This document shows positions 27,974 through 36,308 of a DNA stretch of 64,000 nucleotides, piece by piece. The notes beneath the pieces were generated by a model. It was not told where the DNA came from. It was given only the letters and a program-made list of their open reading frames with translations, and ran no database searches. The position numbers and the translations under genes are program-made. Source of the DNA: Pseudomonas gingeri (GTDB taxonomy: Bacteria > Pseudomonadota > Gammaproteobacteria > Pseudomonadales > Pseudomonadaceae); NCBI RefSeq assembly GCF_013386165.1, contig NZ_JACAOS010000022.1:351369-415368 (forward strand), read 5' to 3'. Every line of letters begins with the position of its first letter. Position 1 is the stretch's first letter.

Positions 27974-28063
27974 TTAAACCTCGCGCGAAGGCCCTTCAAA
28001 GGTACCGCTGGCACCACAGGCGTAAGCGGCGAGCAAGCTTTGCAGCAGGCTGTTGATAGACAT
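27974..28063 (-). CDS. Candidate 29-aa small ORF
   Basis: A 29-codon frame encodes MSINSLLQSLLAAY followed by a Cys/Gly/Ser-rich half. CGGAG lies about 9 bp before the ATG, which supports translation. The N-terminal half could form an amphipathic helix. It lies alone on the minus strand between the small basic gene and azu. No homologue is known to me; it may be a chance ORF. Confidence 0.4.
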   Translation of the reverse strand: MSINSLLQSLLAAYACGASGTFEGPSREV

Positions 28064-28154
28064 GGTAGACGCTCCGTTGAGTGAGAACGTCTTAATGTTA
28101 GGGGGCGCCAGTTCGTCTGGCTGTTTGATTGTATCCATCGAAGCGATAGCTTAG

Positions 28155-28168
28155 GATTGTATACAATC
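28155..28168. promoter_or_regulatory. Perfect 14-bp palindrome, candidate operator
   Basis: GATTGTATACAATC is a perfect dyad just upstream of the ANR-like box before azu. A TTGTATACAA core is the sort of sequence bound by FCD-type GntR regulators. The binding protein is not identified. Confidence 0.45.
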
Positions 28169-28170
28169 TG

Positions 28171-28184
28171 TTGATACAGATCAG
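28171..28184 (+). promoter_or_regulatory. ANR/FNR-like box upstream of azurin
   Basis: TTGATACAGATCAG matches the ANR/FNR consensus TTGAT-N4-ATCAA at 9 of 10 positions. It lies 74 bp before the azu start, a position suited to activation. azu of P. aeruginosa is known to be ANR-dependent. Confidence 0.65.
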
Positions 28185-28257
28185 GAGAACTGCCGCTGAT
28201 TTCGGGCAATCTCCCCGTTTGACCCTTGATTTTAATACCCTGCCTTGGAGATTCACC

Positions 28258-28704
28258 ATGTTCGCCAAAGTTGTTGCGGTATCGTTGTTGGCCCTCGCCA
28301 GTGGCCAGTTGTTTGCCGCCGATTGCTCGGTCGATGTCGACTCCACCGACCAGATGTCCTTCACCGTCAAGGAAATCAGCATCGACAAGAGCTGCAAGAA
28401 TTTCACCGTGAACCTGAGCCATGCCGGCAGCCTGCCGAAGAACGTCATGGGCCATAACTGGGTGCTGAGCAAGGCCTCCGACATGGCCGGGATCGCCGCT
28501 GATGGCATGGGTGCCGGGATCGACAAGAATTACCTGAAGGACGGCGACACCCGCATCATCGCCCACACCAAGATAATTGGTGCCGGTGAAAAGGACTCTG
28601 TGACCTTCGACGTGTCGAAATTGACTGCCGGTGAAAGCTACGAGTTCTTCTGCTCGTTCCCGGGCCACAACTCGATCATGAAAGGCGCGGTCGTCCTCAA
28701 GTAA
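28258..28704 (+). CDS. azu: Azurin (periplasmic blue copper protein)
   Basis: This 148-aa precursor has a cleavable signal peptide (MFAKVVAVSLLALASGQLFA, cut before ADCSVD) and a cupredoxin of 128 residues. Copper ligands are visible: His in MGHNWVLS, and Cys, His and Met in FCSFPGHNSIMKG. The disulfide cysteines lie in ADCSV and KSCKNF. It carries electrons in the periplasm, for example in denitrification or oxidative-stress responses. GGAG lies 8 bp before the ATG. An ANR-like box upstream suggests low-oxygen induction. A terminator follows at 28715. Confidence 0.97.
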   Translation: MFAKVVAVSLLALASGQLFAADCSVDVDSTDQMSFTVKEISIDKSCKNFTVNLSHAGSLPKNVMGHNWVLSKASDMAGIAADGMGAGIDKNYLKDGDTRIIAHTKIIGAGEKDSVTFDVSKLTAGESYEFFCSFPGHNSIMKGAVVLK

Positions 28705-28714
28705 CCCGCGTTGC

Positions 28715-28745
28715 AACCCTGACCCCAGCGGCGCGGGTCAGGGTT
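28715..28745. terminator. Bidirectional hairpin between azu and the convergent gene
   Basis: AACCCTGACCC (28715-28725) pairs perfectly with GGGTCAGGGTT (28735-28745). It covers the stop codon of the minus-strand gene ending at 28738 and can end transcription from both sides. Confidence 0.65.
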
Positions 28746-29433
28746 GATCCTTCATTTTCAGATTCAGGCGAATACGTTTGCCTTGCAGGTCATCCAGGCT
28801 CAGGGTTCCGCCGAGCTTGGAGGGTTTGCGATTGCCGCCAATCACCCGCCCCTGATCGTCCAGCGCATGGCAGGTGAGAACCTGGCCCGGTCCGAAGAGG
28901 GCGTCGGGGTTGGTAATCTCCCAGCCGCACAAGCCGTCATAGTGTTTTTCCCCTGAAGTTGGAAAACCCGATACCCCCGGTCGCAGGTTGTCACGCACGG
29001 CAATCGAGCCGCTATGGGTGATGCTGCGGTTCAGGTTGTCAGGCCCGTAAAAGCCCTCGGTCTCGAAGTCCACTTCACTCAGATACAGCTGGCAGTCAGG
29101 CAATTCGTAGCCCAGGGGGACCTTGAAGTCGGAACTGTGGGGCGTGTCGGCGAGCAAGGTATTGAAGTGCAGCACTGGCGGTTGATAGGGGCAGCCGGTC
29201 TGGTTGGCTTTCGGGATGTAGTGCGCGTTGGCGCGCAAGGCGATTTGCGCCGGCATCTGCGCGATCAGCAAAAAAGACGCCTTGCTGGGTTGGCCGGCGG
29301 CCTGGTTGTCGGGGGTACTGGCGGCGGTGGCGACCCAGCAGATCACCCCAAGAGCACCGAGCAGCGGAAAAAACCAGGGGTGACGGAGCACGGTTTGCGC
29401 TTGCCACTTGGGGTATTTGCGATTGAGCAGCAT
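28738..29433 (-). CDS. Membrane-anchored periplasmic protein of unknown function
   Basis: This 231-aa protein has one N-terminal membrane segment (about residues 20-40, WFFPLLGALGVICWVATAA) and a soluble, probably periplasmic domain. The domain contains several Cys residues (TGCPYQ, LPDCQLYL, GLCGWEI, LTCHAL). ATG 29433 is preceded by GGCAGGG; a TTG at 29451 is less likely. It is convergent with azu and follows nadE on the same strand after 109 bp. I recognise no domain; even Cys spacing suggests disulfides. Confidence 0.75.
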   Translation of the reverse strand: MLLNRKYPKWQAQTVLRHPWFFPLLGALGVICWVATAASTPDNQAAGQPSKASFLLIAQMPAQIALRANAHYIPKANQTGCPYQPPVLHFNTLLADTPHSSDFKVPLGYELPDCQLYLSEVDFETEGFYGPDNLNRSITHSGSIAVRDNLRPGVSGFPTSGEKHYDGLCGWEITNPDALFGPGQVLTCHALDDQGRVIGGNRKPSKLGGTLSLDDLQGKRIRLNLKMKDQP

Positions 29434-29542
29434 CGGAGGGAGCCCTGCCAACTAGATGCGGCGAAGACTGCCCAGTGCCCGATGCTGCCTCAAGTGTTAC
29501 GCGGAAAAATAGACCTTTCCTACGACATTCCCGCCGGACGAA

Positions 29543-30370
29543 TCATGGCGCGAATGGCATCTCGCGCTTGTGATGGGTCTTTTCGTACGTCCGGCAAATG
29601 ATATCGAAGGCTTCCTGGCGCACCGGCTCGCCGTGCAGGAAGGCGTCGATCTCGGCATAGGTCACGCCGTGGGAGGCTTCGTCGGGCTTGCCCGGTGCCA
29701 GGTCCTCGAGGTCGGCGGTGGGGATCTTTTCCACCAGGGACTCCGGGGCGCCGAAGTGCCGGGCGATGGCCCGGACCTGGTTTTTCACCAGTCCGCTCAA
29801 GGGTGCCAGGTCGCAGGCGCCGTCACCGAACTTGGTGAAGAAACCCATGACGGCTTCCGCCGCGTGATCGGTGCCGATCACCAGGCCGTGGGCGGCACCG
29901 GCAATGGTGTATTGCGCGACCATGCGGATCCGCGCCTTGGTGTTGCCGAGAACGAAATCCCGCGCCACCGCGGCTTTGCCTTCGAAGGCGGCGACTTCCG
30001 CGGCCAGCGACTTGACTGCCGGACCGATGTTCACCGTATGGCGCTCATCGGGGCCGATGAAGTCCACCGACGCCGTGGCGTCGTGTTCGTCGAACTGGGT
30101 TTCGTAGGGCAAACGCACCGCAATGAAGCGGTAATCCAGATTGCCGGTGCGCTCGCGCAACTCGCGCATGGCGCGCTGGGCCAGCAGGCCGGCGGTCAGC
30201 GAGTCGACGCCGCCGCTGATGCCGAGCACCAGCGTCTTGAGCCCGGAGCTCAGCAGGCAATCCTGGATAAAGACGATCCGTCGCGCCACTTCGGCTTCGA
30301 GGGCGGCCTGGTCGGCGAACGGTGGCTGGACCTTGAGCTGTTCAGCAATCTGGCGCTGTACGGCTTGCAT
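29543..30370 (-). CDS. nadE: NH3-dependent NAD+ synthetase
   Basis: This 275-aa enzyme amidates nicotinic acid adenine dinucleotide to NAD+ with ATP and ammonia, the last step of NAD synthesis. The PP-loop ISGGVDSLTAGLLAQ (near residue 50) and the substrate region GTDHAAEAVMGFFTKFGDGACDL are intact. There is no glutaminase domain, which fits the short ammonia-dependent type. AAGGAG precedes the ATG. It lies 60 bp downstream of pncB, in a salvage operon. Confidence 0.97.
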   Translation of the reverse strand: MQAVQRQIAEQLKVQPPFADQAALEAEVARRIVFIQDCLLSSGLKTLVLGISGGVDSLTAGLLAQRAMRELRERTGNLDYRFIAVRLPYETQFDEHDATASVDFIGPDERHTVNIGPAVKSLAAEVAAFEGKAAVARDFVLGNTKARIRMVAQYTIAGAAHGLVIGTDHAAEAVMGFFTKFGDGACDLAPLSGLVKNQVRAIARHFGAPESLVEKIPTADLEDLAPGKPDEASHGVTYAEIDAFLHGEPVRQEAFDIICRTYEKTHHKREMPFAP

Positions 30371-30430
30371 GATTCACTCCTTGCGGGATGGGGTCTGGAA
30401 CGGGTTGATCGGGTACGGCTGGGCGATTTT

Positions 30431-31630
30431 CTAGTCGGTGACCTGGAACACATGGCGCAGGTAGGACACGAAATTCGGGTCCTTGCACTGGGCCTTGCCC
30501 GGCTCGTCGGAAATCTTCGCCACGGGCTGGCCGTTGCAGGCGGTCATTTTAAGCACGATGCTCATCGGTTCCACCCCCGGGATATCACAGGTGAGGTTGG
30601 TGCCGATGCCGAAGCTGACATTGATCCGACCGCGCAATGCACGAAATATCCCCAGGGCCTTGGGCAGGCTGAGGCTGTCGGAGAACACCAGGGTCTTGCT
30701 CATGGGATCGATGCCCAACTGGTGATAACGATTGATGCATTTTTCTGCCCAGGTGACCGCGTCGCCGGAATCGTGGCGCAAGCCGTCGAAGAGTTTGGCG
30801 AAGTACAGGTCGAAGTCCTTGAGGAAGGCATCGGTGGTGATGCAGTCGGTCAGGGCGATGCCGAGCAGGCCGCGGTATTCGCGGACCCAGCAGTCGAGCG
30901 CGGCGATCTGGCTGTCGATCAGCCGCGGGCCGAGTTGCTGGTGGGCCATGATCCATTCGTGGGCCATGGTGCCCAGGGGTTTCATGCCGAATTCGCGTGC
31001 CAGGTGCACGTTGCTGGTGCCGACGAAGCGTCCTGGGAAATCGTGCTTGAGCACGCTGACCACTTCTTCCTGGACCCGGTAGGAGAAGCGCCGGCGGGTG
31101 CCGAAGTCGGCGACCTGCAGCTCGGCCAGTTCCTCGGTGGAGGCATTGGCATTGAGCCAGTCGAACTTGCGGTACAACTGTTCGCGGGCTTGGCTCAGCA
31201 GGGTTTCCTGATAGCGATAGCGGTTGCGCACCTCGCTGACGATGGCCAGCAGCGGCACTTCGAACAGGATCACATGCAACCACGGGCCGCGCAGGCGAAT
31301 GAACAACTCGCCGTTCTCGATTCCTGTGTGGACATAACGCAGGTTGAAGCGGAACAGGCCGAGGAAGCGCAGGAAGTCCGGCTTGAGGAAGCTGATGCGT
31401 TCGAGGAAGCCCAGCTGGTCGGCGCTCAGGCTCAGTTCGGCGAGGCGTTCGATCTGGTAGCGGATTTCCGCCAGGTACGGACGCAGGTCTTCGCTGTTGC
31501 GGCAGCGGAAATCCCATTCGACTTCGACGTTGGGGTAGTTGTGCAGCACCGCCTGCATCATGGTCAGCTTGTAGAAGTCGGTGTCCAGCAGGTTCTGCAC
31601 AATGCGATCGCCAAAGGCCTTATCGCTCAT
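30431..31630 (-). CDS. pncB: Nicotinate phosphoribosyltransferase
   Basis: This 399-aa enzyme converts nicotinate and PRPP to nicotinic acid mononucleotide with ATP. Family landmarks are TDFYKLTMMQAVLHNYPNVE at the N-terminus, RRRFSYRVQ, and GLRHDSGDAVTW with the His that is phosphorylated. I chose ATG 31630, preceded by GGAGATA, because the 11 further residues upstream are unlike PncB. It forms an operon with nadE and feeds the same pathway. Confidence 0.96.
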   Translation of the reverse strand: MSDKAFGDRIVQNLLDTDFYKLTMMQAVLHNYPNVEVEWDFRCRNSEDLRPYLAEIRYQIERLAELSLSADQLGFLERISFLKPDFLRFLGLFRFNLRYVHTGIENGELFIRLRGPWLHVILFEVPLLAIVSEVRNRYRYQETLLSQAREQLYRKFDWLNANASTEELAELQVADFGTRRRFSYRVQEEVVSVLKHDFPGRFVGTSNVHLAREFGMKPLGTMAHEWIMAHQQLGPRLIDSQIAALDCWVREYRGLLGIALTDCITTDAFLKDFDLYFAKLFDGLRHDSGDAVTWAEKCINRYHQLGIDPMSKTLVFSDSLSLPKALGIFRALRGRINVSFGIGTNLTCDIPGVEPMSIVLKMTACNGQPVAKISDEPGKAQCKDPNFVSYLRHVFQVTD

Positions 31631-31762
31631 AACGGGTATCTCCATGCCGGTCGCGCGTGGCATCGGCGTCCTGGCAGTTCTTGAATGAAGACCGCTAGTG
31701 GCGCATATCCGTTGGCCGTTTTACCAGCGATTTTTAGCGAGAGGTCATGCCGGACCCACCTC

Positions 31763-31905
31763 TGTGGCGAGCGGGCTTGCCCGCGCTGGGGCGCGAAGCG
31801 GCCCTCAAACCGTTGCGCGCGGTGTATCTGGCAGATCGCGAGGGCAGGTTTTGCGACTGCTTCGCAGCCGAGAGCGGCGTTCCGACAAGCCCGCTCGCCA
31901 CAATC
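31763..31905. repeat. REPIN, GTGGCGAGCGGGCTTGCCC type
   Basis: Left arm TGTGGCGAGCGGGCTTGCCCG and right arm ACAAGCCCGCTCGCCACA enclose about 100 bp with inner palindromes (GGGGCGCGAAGCGGCCC, GACTGCTTCGCAGCC). It is of the same class as 18346-18479. Confidence 0.85.
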
Positions 31906-31914
31906 ACCGGGGGA

Positions 31915-32820
31915 TCAGGTCTGAGTGAGAGGGTCGAGCTGCTCCAGCATCCAGGAGACAAAATCCCGCACCTTGGGCACCTCCGCCGAATGCTCCGGGT
32001 AGGCCAGGTAATAGGCGTCATGGCCGGGCATCGCATGGGGCCAGGCGAGCACCAGCTTGCCTTCGACCAGCTCTTCTTCCACCAGGAACCTGGGCAGCAA
32101 CGCCACGCCGCAGCCGACCTGGGCCGCCCGGATGCACATATAGAAGGTCTCGAACCGCGGCCCGTGGTAACTGTGCTCGGTGTGATAACCCTGGCTGTCG
32201 AACCAGTCGTGCCAGGCCTGGGGGCGCGAGGCATTCTGCAGCAGGACCAGCTCGCTCAGTTGGGTCGGATCGCTGAAGGGTTTTTCCGGCAGGCAGGCCG
32301 GCGCGCACACCGCCACCAGCTCTTCACCGAACAACCTCACGCATTCGGTACCCGGCCGCGAACCCTGGCCGAAATAGAACGCCAGGTCGCTGCGGCCCTG
32401 CAACAGGTCGTCGGCTTCCTGTTCGTTGCACAGGTCCAGGTGGATATGCGGATGACGCAGGCGCCAGCCCTTGAGTCGCGGCACCAGCCAGCGAGCGCCG
32501 AAGGTCGAGGGTGTGGACACCCGCAGGACTTCGGTTTCACCGCCGTAGGAACGCAGGTAGTGGGTCGACATCTCCACCTGGGTCAGGATTTTTCGGACTT
32601 CCACCAGGTACAGATCCCCGGCCGGCGTCAGTTGCAGGCGGCGCCGTACCCGGCGAAACAGCAGGTGCTGCAACAGCTCTTCCAGCTGTGCGACCTGCTT
32701 GCTCACGGCGCTCTGGGTCAGGTTCAGCTCTTCTGCCGCGCGGGTGAAGCTCAGATGTCGGGTGACGGCCTCGAAACATTGCAGGGCCGTGATCGAAGGC
32801 AGGTATCTTTTATTCAGCAT
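31915..32820 (-). CDS. LysR-type regulator of the pipecolate/lysine genes (AmaR-like)
   Basis: This 301-aa protein has an N-terminal winged HTH (about 5-65; ALQCFEAVTRHLSFTRAAEELNLTQSAVSKQVAQLEE) and a GcvA-like effector domain. ATG 32820 has AAGG 8 bp upstream; an in-frame ATG at 32853 is less likely. It is divergent from amaB, and LysR regulators usually control their divergent neighbour. In P. putida a LysR gene sits in the same place. The effector is probably a lysine-pathway intermediate; this is inference. Confidence 0.9.
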   Translation of the reverse strand: MLNKRYLPSITALQCFEAVTRHLSFTRAAEELNLTQSAVSKQVAQLEELLQHLLFRRVRRRLQLTPAGDLYLVEVRKILTQVEMSTHYLRSYGGETEVLRVSTPSTFGARWLVPRLKGWRLRHPHIHLDLCNEQEADDLLQGRSDLAFYFGQGSRPGTECVRLFGEELVAVCAPACLPEKPFSDPTQLSELVLLQNASRPQAWHDWFDSQGYHTEHSYHGPRFETFYMCIRAAQVGCGVALLPRFLVEEELVEGKLVLAWPHAMPGHDAYYLAYPEHSAEVPKVRDFVSWMLEQLDPLTQT

Positions 32821-32984
32821 GGACGGGCCTTTTTCTTCTGTCTTGCGCTGCATGAATAAATGGAATGATATCTCGCCTAATCGTCGTTTGTTGGCAAAGC
32901 TGAAGGCCGCTACAAATGAAGGCCTGAATCGTCGTGTTTTTTGCGACTGAAGCTTTCCGTTTTTCGCCTACAGGAGTGACCTCC

Positions 32985-34475
32985 ATGGTTGCCGCATTGC
33001 TTGATCGTCTTGGTGTGAACCCGGCGCTGTATCAACAGGGCAAACAGCCCGTGCATTCGCCCATCGACGGCAGCCGCATCGCCGGCGTGAACTGGGAAGG
33101 CCCGGCCGAGGTCGAGCAGCAGGTCAGCCGTGCCGAGCATGCCTTCGACGCCTGGCGCAAGGTGCCGGCGCCGCGCCGTGGTGAGCTGGTGCGCCAGTTC
33201 GGCGAAGTGTTGCGCGAATTCAAGGCCGACCTCGGTGAGCTGGTCTCCTGGGAAGCCGGCAAGATCACCCAGGAAGGCCTGGGTGAAGTGCAGGAAATGA
33301 TCGATATCTGCGACTTCGCTGTGGGCCTGTCGCGCCAGCTGTACGGTTTGACCATCGCCTCCGAGCGTCCAGGCCACCATATGCGTGAGTCCTGGCATCC
33401 GCTGGGTGTGGTCGGCGTCATCAGCGCTTTCAACTTCCCGGTCGCGGTCTGGGCGTGGAACACCACCCTGGCACTGGTTTGCGGCAACTCGGTGATCTGG
33501 AAACCTTCGGAGAAGACGCCGTTGACCGCGCTGGCCTGCCAGGCGCTGTTCGAGCGCGTCCTGAAGAACTTCAGCGATGCGCCTGAGTACCTGAGCCAGG
33601 TGATCATCGGCGGCCGCGACGCCGGTGCCGCGCTGGTGGATGACCCGCGTGTAGCGCTGATCAGCGCCACCGGCAGCACCCGCATGGGCCGCGAAGTGGC
33701 GCCGAAAGTCGCTGCGCGTTTTGCCCGCAGCATCCTGGAACTGGGTGGTAACAACGCGATGATCCTCGGCCCAAGTGCCGACCTGGACATGGCGGTGCGG
33801 GCGATTCTGTTCAGCGCCGTCGGGACCGCTGGTCAGCGTTGCACCTCCTTGCGTCGTCTGATTGCCCATGAGTCGGTCAAGGCGGAGATTGTCACCCGTC
33901 TGAAAGCGGCCTATTCCAAGGTGCGCATCGGCCATCCGCTGGAAGGCAACCTGGTCGGTCCGCTGATCGACAAGCAGAGCTTCGAGAACATGCAGGACGC
34001 CCTGGAGCAGGCCTTGAGCGAAGGCGGCCGGGTATTCGGTGGCGAGCGCCAGTTGCAGGACACCTTCCCGAATGCCTATTACGTGTCGCCGGCCATCGTC
34101 GAGATGCCGGAGCAGAGTGAAGTGGTTTGCCACGAAACCTTTGCGCCGATTCTCTACGTGATCGGCTACAGCGAATTCGCCGAAGCCCTGCGTTTGAACA
34201 ATGCGGTGCCACAAGGCCTGTCTTCGTGCATCTTCACCACCGATGTGCGTGAGGCCGAACAGTTCATGTCGGCGGTGGGCAGCGACTGCGGCATTGCCAA
34301 CGTCAACATCGGCCCGAGCGGCGCGGAGATCGGCGGCGCCTTTGGCGGCGAGAAGGAGACCGGCGGTGGTCGTGAGTCGGGTTCGGACGCCTGGCGCGGT
34401 TACATGCGCCGTCAGACCAACACCGTGAACTACTCGCTGGAATTGCCGCTGGCCCAGGGCATTACCTTCGACTGA
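32985..34475 (+). CDS. amaB: L-aminoadipate-semialdehyde / piperideine-6-carboxylate dehydrogenase
   Basis: This 496-aa NAD+-dependent aldehyde dehydrogenase is expected to oxidise L-aminoadipate semialdehyde (from piperideine-6-carboxylate) to L-2-aminoadipate. It shows ELGGNNA with the general base, the catalytic Cys near 284 (GTAGQRCTSLRR) and the ALDH7-type C-terminus (GAEIGGAFGGEKETGGGRESGSDAW). AGGAG precedes ATG 32985. The neighbours, a LysR gene on the other strand and amaA downstream, match the ama locus of P. putida. Confidence 0.93.
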   Translation: MVAALLDRLGVNPALYQQGKQPVHSPIDGSRIAGVNWEGPAEVEQQVSRAEHAFDAWRKVPAPRRGELVRQFGEVLREFKADLGELVSWEAGKITQEGLGEVQEMIDICDFAVGLSRQLYGLTIASERPGHHMRESWHPLGVVGVISAFNFPVAVWAWNTTLALVCGNSVIWKPSEKTPLTALACQALFERVLKNFSDAPEYLSQVIIGGRDAGAALVDDPRVALISATGSTRMGREVAPKVAARFARSILELGGNNAMILGPSADLDMAVRAILFSAVGTAGQRCTSLRRLIAHESVKAEIVTRLKAAYSKVRIGHPLEGNLVGPLIDKQSFENMQDALEQALSEGGRVFGGERQLQDTFPNAYYVSPAIVEMPEQSEVVCHETFAPILYVIGYSEFAEALRLNNAVPQGLSSCIFTTDVREAEQFMSAVGSDCGIANVNIGPSGAEIGGAFGGEKETGGGRESGSDAWRGYMRRQTNTVNYSLELPLAQGITFD

Positions 34476-34496
34476 ACACCGGAGACGCCCCCCACA

Positions 34497-34604
34497 CCCC
34501 TGTAGGAGCGAGCTTGCTCGCGATAAACGTCAACGATAACGCGCCGTATCTGGAAACACGCGGCGTTCTTGCGTCCATCGCGAGCAAGCTCGCTCCTACA
34601 GGGG
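34497..34604. repeat. REPIN between amaB and amaA
   Basis: CCCCTGTAGGAGCGAGCTTGC at the left is mirrored by GCAAGCTCGCTCCTACAGGGG at the right. Its position inside an operon may dampen or stabilise the mRNA between the two genes. Confidence 0.88.
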
Positions 34605-34661
34605 GCGCGGGGACAGTGTTCAGTTCAGGAGTTTGTTGGGTTTCATTTTCGGAGTCTGGCA

Positions 34662-35945
34662 ATGCCGTTACGCGAAGAATGTCTATGGGAAAAACTGACG
34701 CCGCAGCGGCCAGAAGCTCCGTCCTTCAAGGGCGAGCTCAAGGTCGATGTCTGTGTCATCGGCGCAGGGATCACCGGCCTCTCGGCCGCGATTCACCTGC
34801 GTGAACAAGGCAAGAGCGTCTGTGTGCTGGAAGCTCATCGCACCGGCCACGGCGGTTCTGGGCGCAACGTGGGGCTGGTCAATGCCGGGCTGTGGATTCC
34901 CCCTGACGAGATCGAAGCCGGTTTCGGCGAGGCGGTGGGCAGTCAGCTCAACCGCATGTTGGGGGCGGCGCCGGCCCTGGTCTTCAGCCTGGTGGACAAG
35001 CATGGCATCGATTGCCAGCTGCGCCGCGAAGGCACCTTGCACATGGCCCACAACGCCAAGGGCGAGGCCGACCTGCGCAGCCGTGAAGCGCAGTGGAAAC
35101 GTCGCGGTGCACCGGTGGAACTGCTGACCGGCCAGGACTGCGAAATCGCCACGGGGACCAAAAAGATCGCCGCCGCCTTGCTCGACCGGCGTGCCGGCAC
35201 CCTCAACCCCATGGCCTATACCTCGGGCCTGGCCAAAGCCGCATCGCGGCTCGGCGCGCAACTGTTCGATCATTCCCCGGTGACCCGCCTGGAGCGCCAG
35301 GGCCAGCGCTGGTCGGTGCAGACCGCCGAGGGCGCGGTCAGCGCCGAACAGGTGGTGATGGCTTCGAACGCCTACACCGAAGGCGAATGGACCGAATTGC
35401 GGCGCAACTTCTTTCCGGGCTACTACTACCAGGTCGCCTCCAGCCCGCTGACCGAAGAGGCCGCGCGGCAGATCCTGCCGGGCGGGCAGGGCTCTTGGGA
35501 TACCCGCCAGGTGCTCAGCAGTATTCGCCGCGATGCCGACGGTCGCCTGTTGCTGGGCAGCCTGGGCAACGGCAACCAGAAACCGGCGTGGTTCCTGCGG
35601 GCCTGGGCTGATCGGGTGCAACAGCACTATTTTCCCTACCTGAAAAAGGTCGACTGGGAGTACACCTGGACCGGTTGTATCGCCTTCACCCCCGACCATC
35701 TGATGCGCCTGTTCGAACCGGCGCCCGGTTTAGTGGCAGTCACCGGCTACAACGGCCGGGGGGTGACCACGGGGACGGTGGTCGGCAAGGCGTTCGCCGA
35801 TTACCTGTGTAACGGAAATCCTCAAGCCCTGCCGATTCCCTTCGCACCTATGCGGCCGATAGCTGCGGTGGGCTTGCGCAGTAGCCTCTATGAGGCGGGT
35901 TTTTCGCTGTATCACGCGGGCCAGTGCTTGCGAGTTGTCATTTGA
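34662..35945 (+). CDS. amaA: L-pipecolate oxidase (FAD-dependent)
   Basis: This 427-aa DadA-like flavoprotein would oxidise L-pipecolate to piperideine-6-carboxylate and feed AmaB. The FAD Rossmann motif VIGAGITGLSAAIHLREQ lies near residues 35-52, and the DAO-fold C-terminal motif GYNGRGVTTGTVVGKAFADYL near 360. GGAG lies 8 bp before ATG 34662; codons upstream in the open frame run through the REPIN. It is the third part of the ama locus. Confidence 0.9.
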   Translation: MPLREECLWEKLTPQRPEAPSFKGELKVDVCVIGAGITGLSAAIHLREQGKSVCVLEAHRTGHGGSGRNVGLVNAGLWIPPDEIEAGFGEAVGSQLNRMLGAAPALVFSLVDKHGIDCQLRREGTLHMAHNAKGEADLRSREAQWKRRGAPVELLTGQDCEIATGTKKIAAALLDRRAGTLNPMAYTSGLAKAASRLGAQLFDHSPVTRLERQGQRWSVQTAEGAVSAEQVVMASNAYTEGEWTELRRNFFPGYYYQVASSPLTEEAARQILPGGQGSWDTRQVLSSIRRDADGRLLLGSLGNGNQKPAWFLRAWADRVQQHYFPYLKKVDWEYTWTGCIAFTPDHLMRLFEPAPGLVAVTGYNGRGVTTGTVVGKAFADYLCNGNPQALPIPFAPMRPIAAVGLRSSLYEAGFSLYHAGQCLRVVI

Positions 35946-36237
35946 TACAACAAAAAATGCTCAATCGGACGGCGCTTTTGTTCGACACGGCTAGCCTGTA
36001 ATGGTGCGCGATGTAGCAGTTGCGCACCGCGAGTGTGCACTTCGGTGACGCACGTTGTTACAGGGTGGTTGCACGCCCTTCGGCGCCATGGTTGCAATAG
36101 TGGCACCGTCGGGTTGCGCCTTTTTTCTTAAAAGGTTTCACCTTCAGCGGTTTAGACGGTTGCACGCCCAGTTAAAAAGGGTCCGAAACAGTCCATAAAA
36201 CAATAAGACAGCGACTTTTTGCAGAACAAAAAACCTA
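35946..36237. other. amaA-braC intergenic region with NtrC-like dyads
   Basis: No gene is visible. GCACCGCGAGTGTGC (36024-36038) matches the NtrC consensus GCACCA-N3-TGGTGC at 9 of 12 positions, and GGTGCGC/GCGCACC (36003-36028) form an inverted repeat. Both lie 200-235 bp upstream of the sigma-54 promoter, a normal enhancer distance. Confidence 0.35.
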
Positions 36238-36253
36238 TGGCACGCCCCTTGCT
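36238..36253 (+). promoter_or_regulatory. Sigma-54 (RpoN) promoter of braC
   Basis: TGGCACGCCCCTTGCT matches the -24/-12 consensus TGGCACG-N4-TTGCW throughout, with GG and GC 10 bp apart. Transcription would start near 36264, about 45 bp before the braC start. Confidence 0.85.
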
Positions 36254-36308
36254 CTGAGCATTCATTGAAGTCGCAGTGCCAACTAAAAAAACCTTGGAGC
36301 ACCACCTC

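Noticed and set aside
36101..36117. Second sigma-54-like site TGGCACCGTCGGGTTGC upstream of braC
   Set aside because: GG and GC are 12 bp apart instead of 10, so it should not bind RpoN as a promoter.
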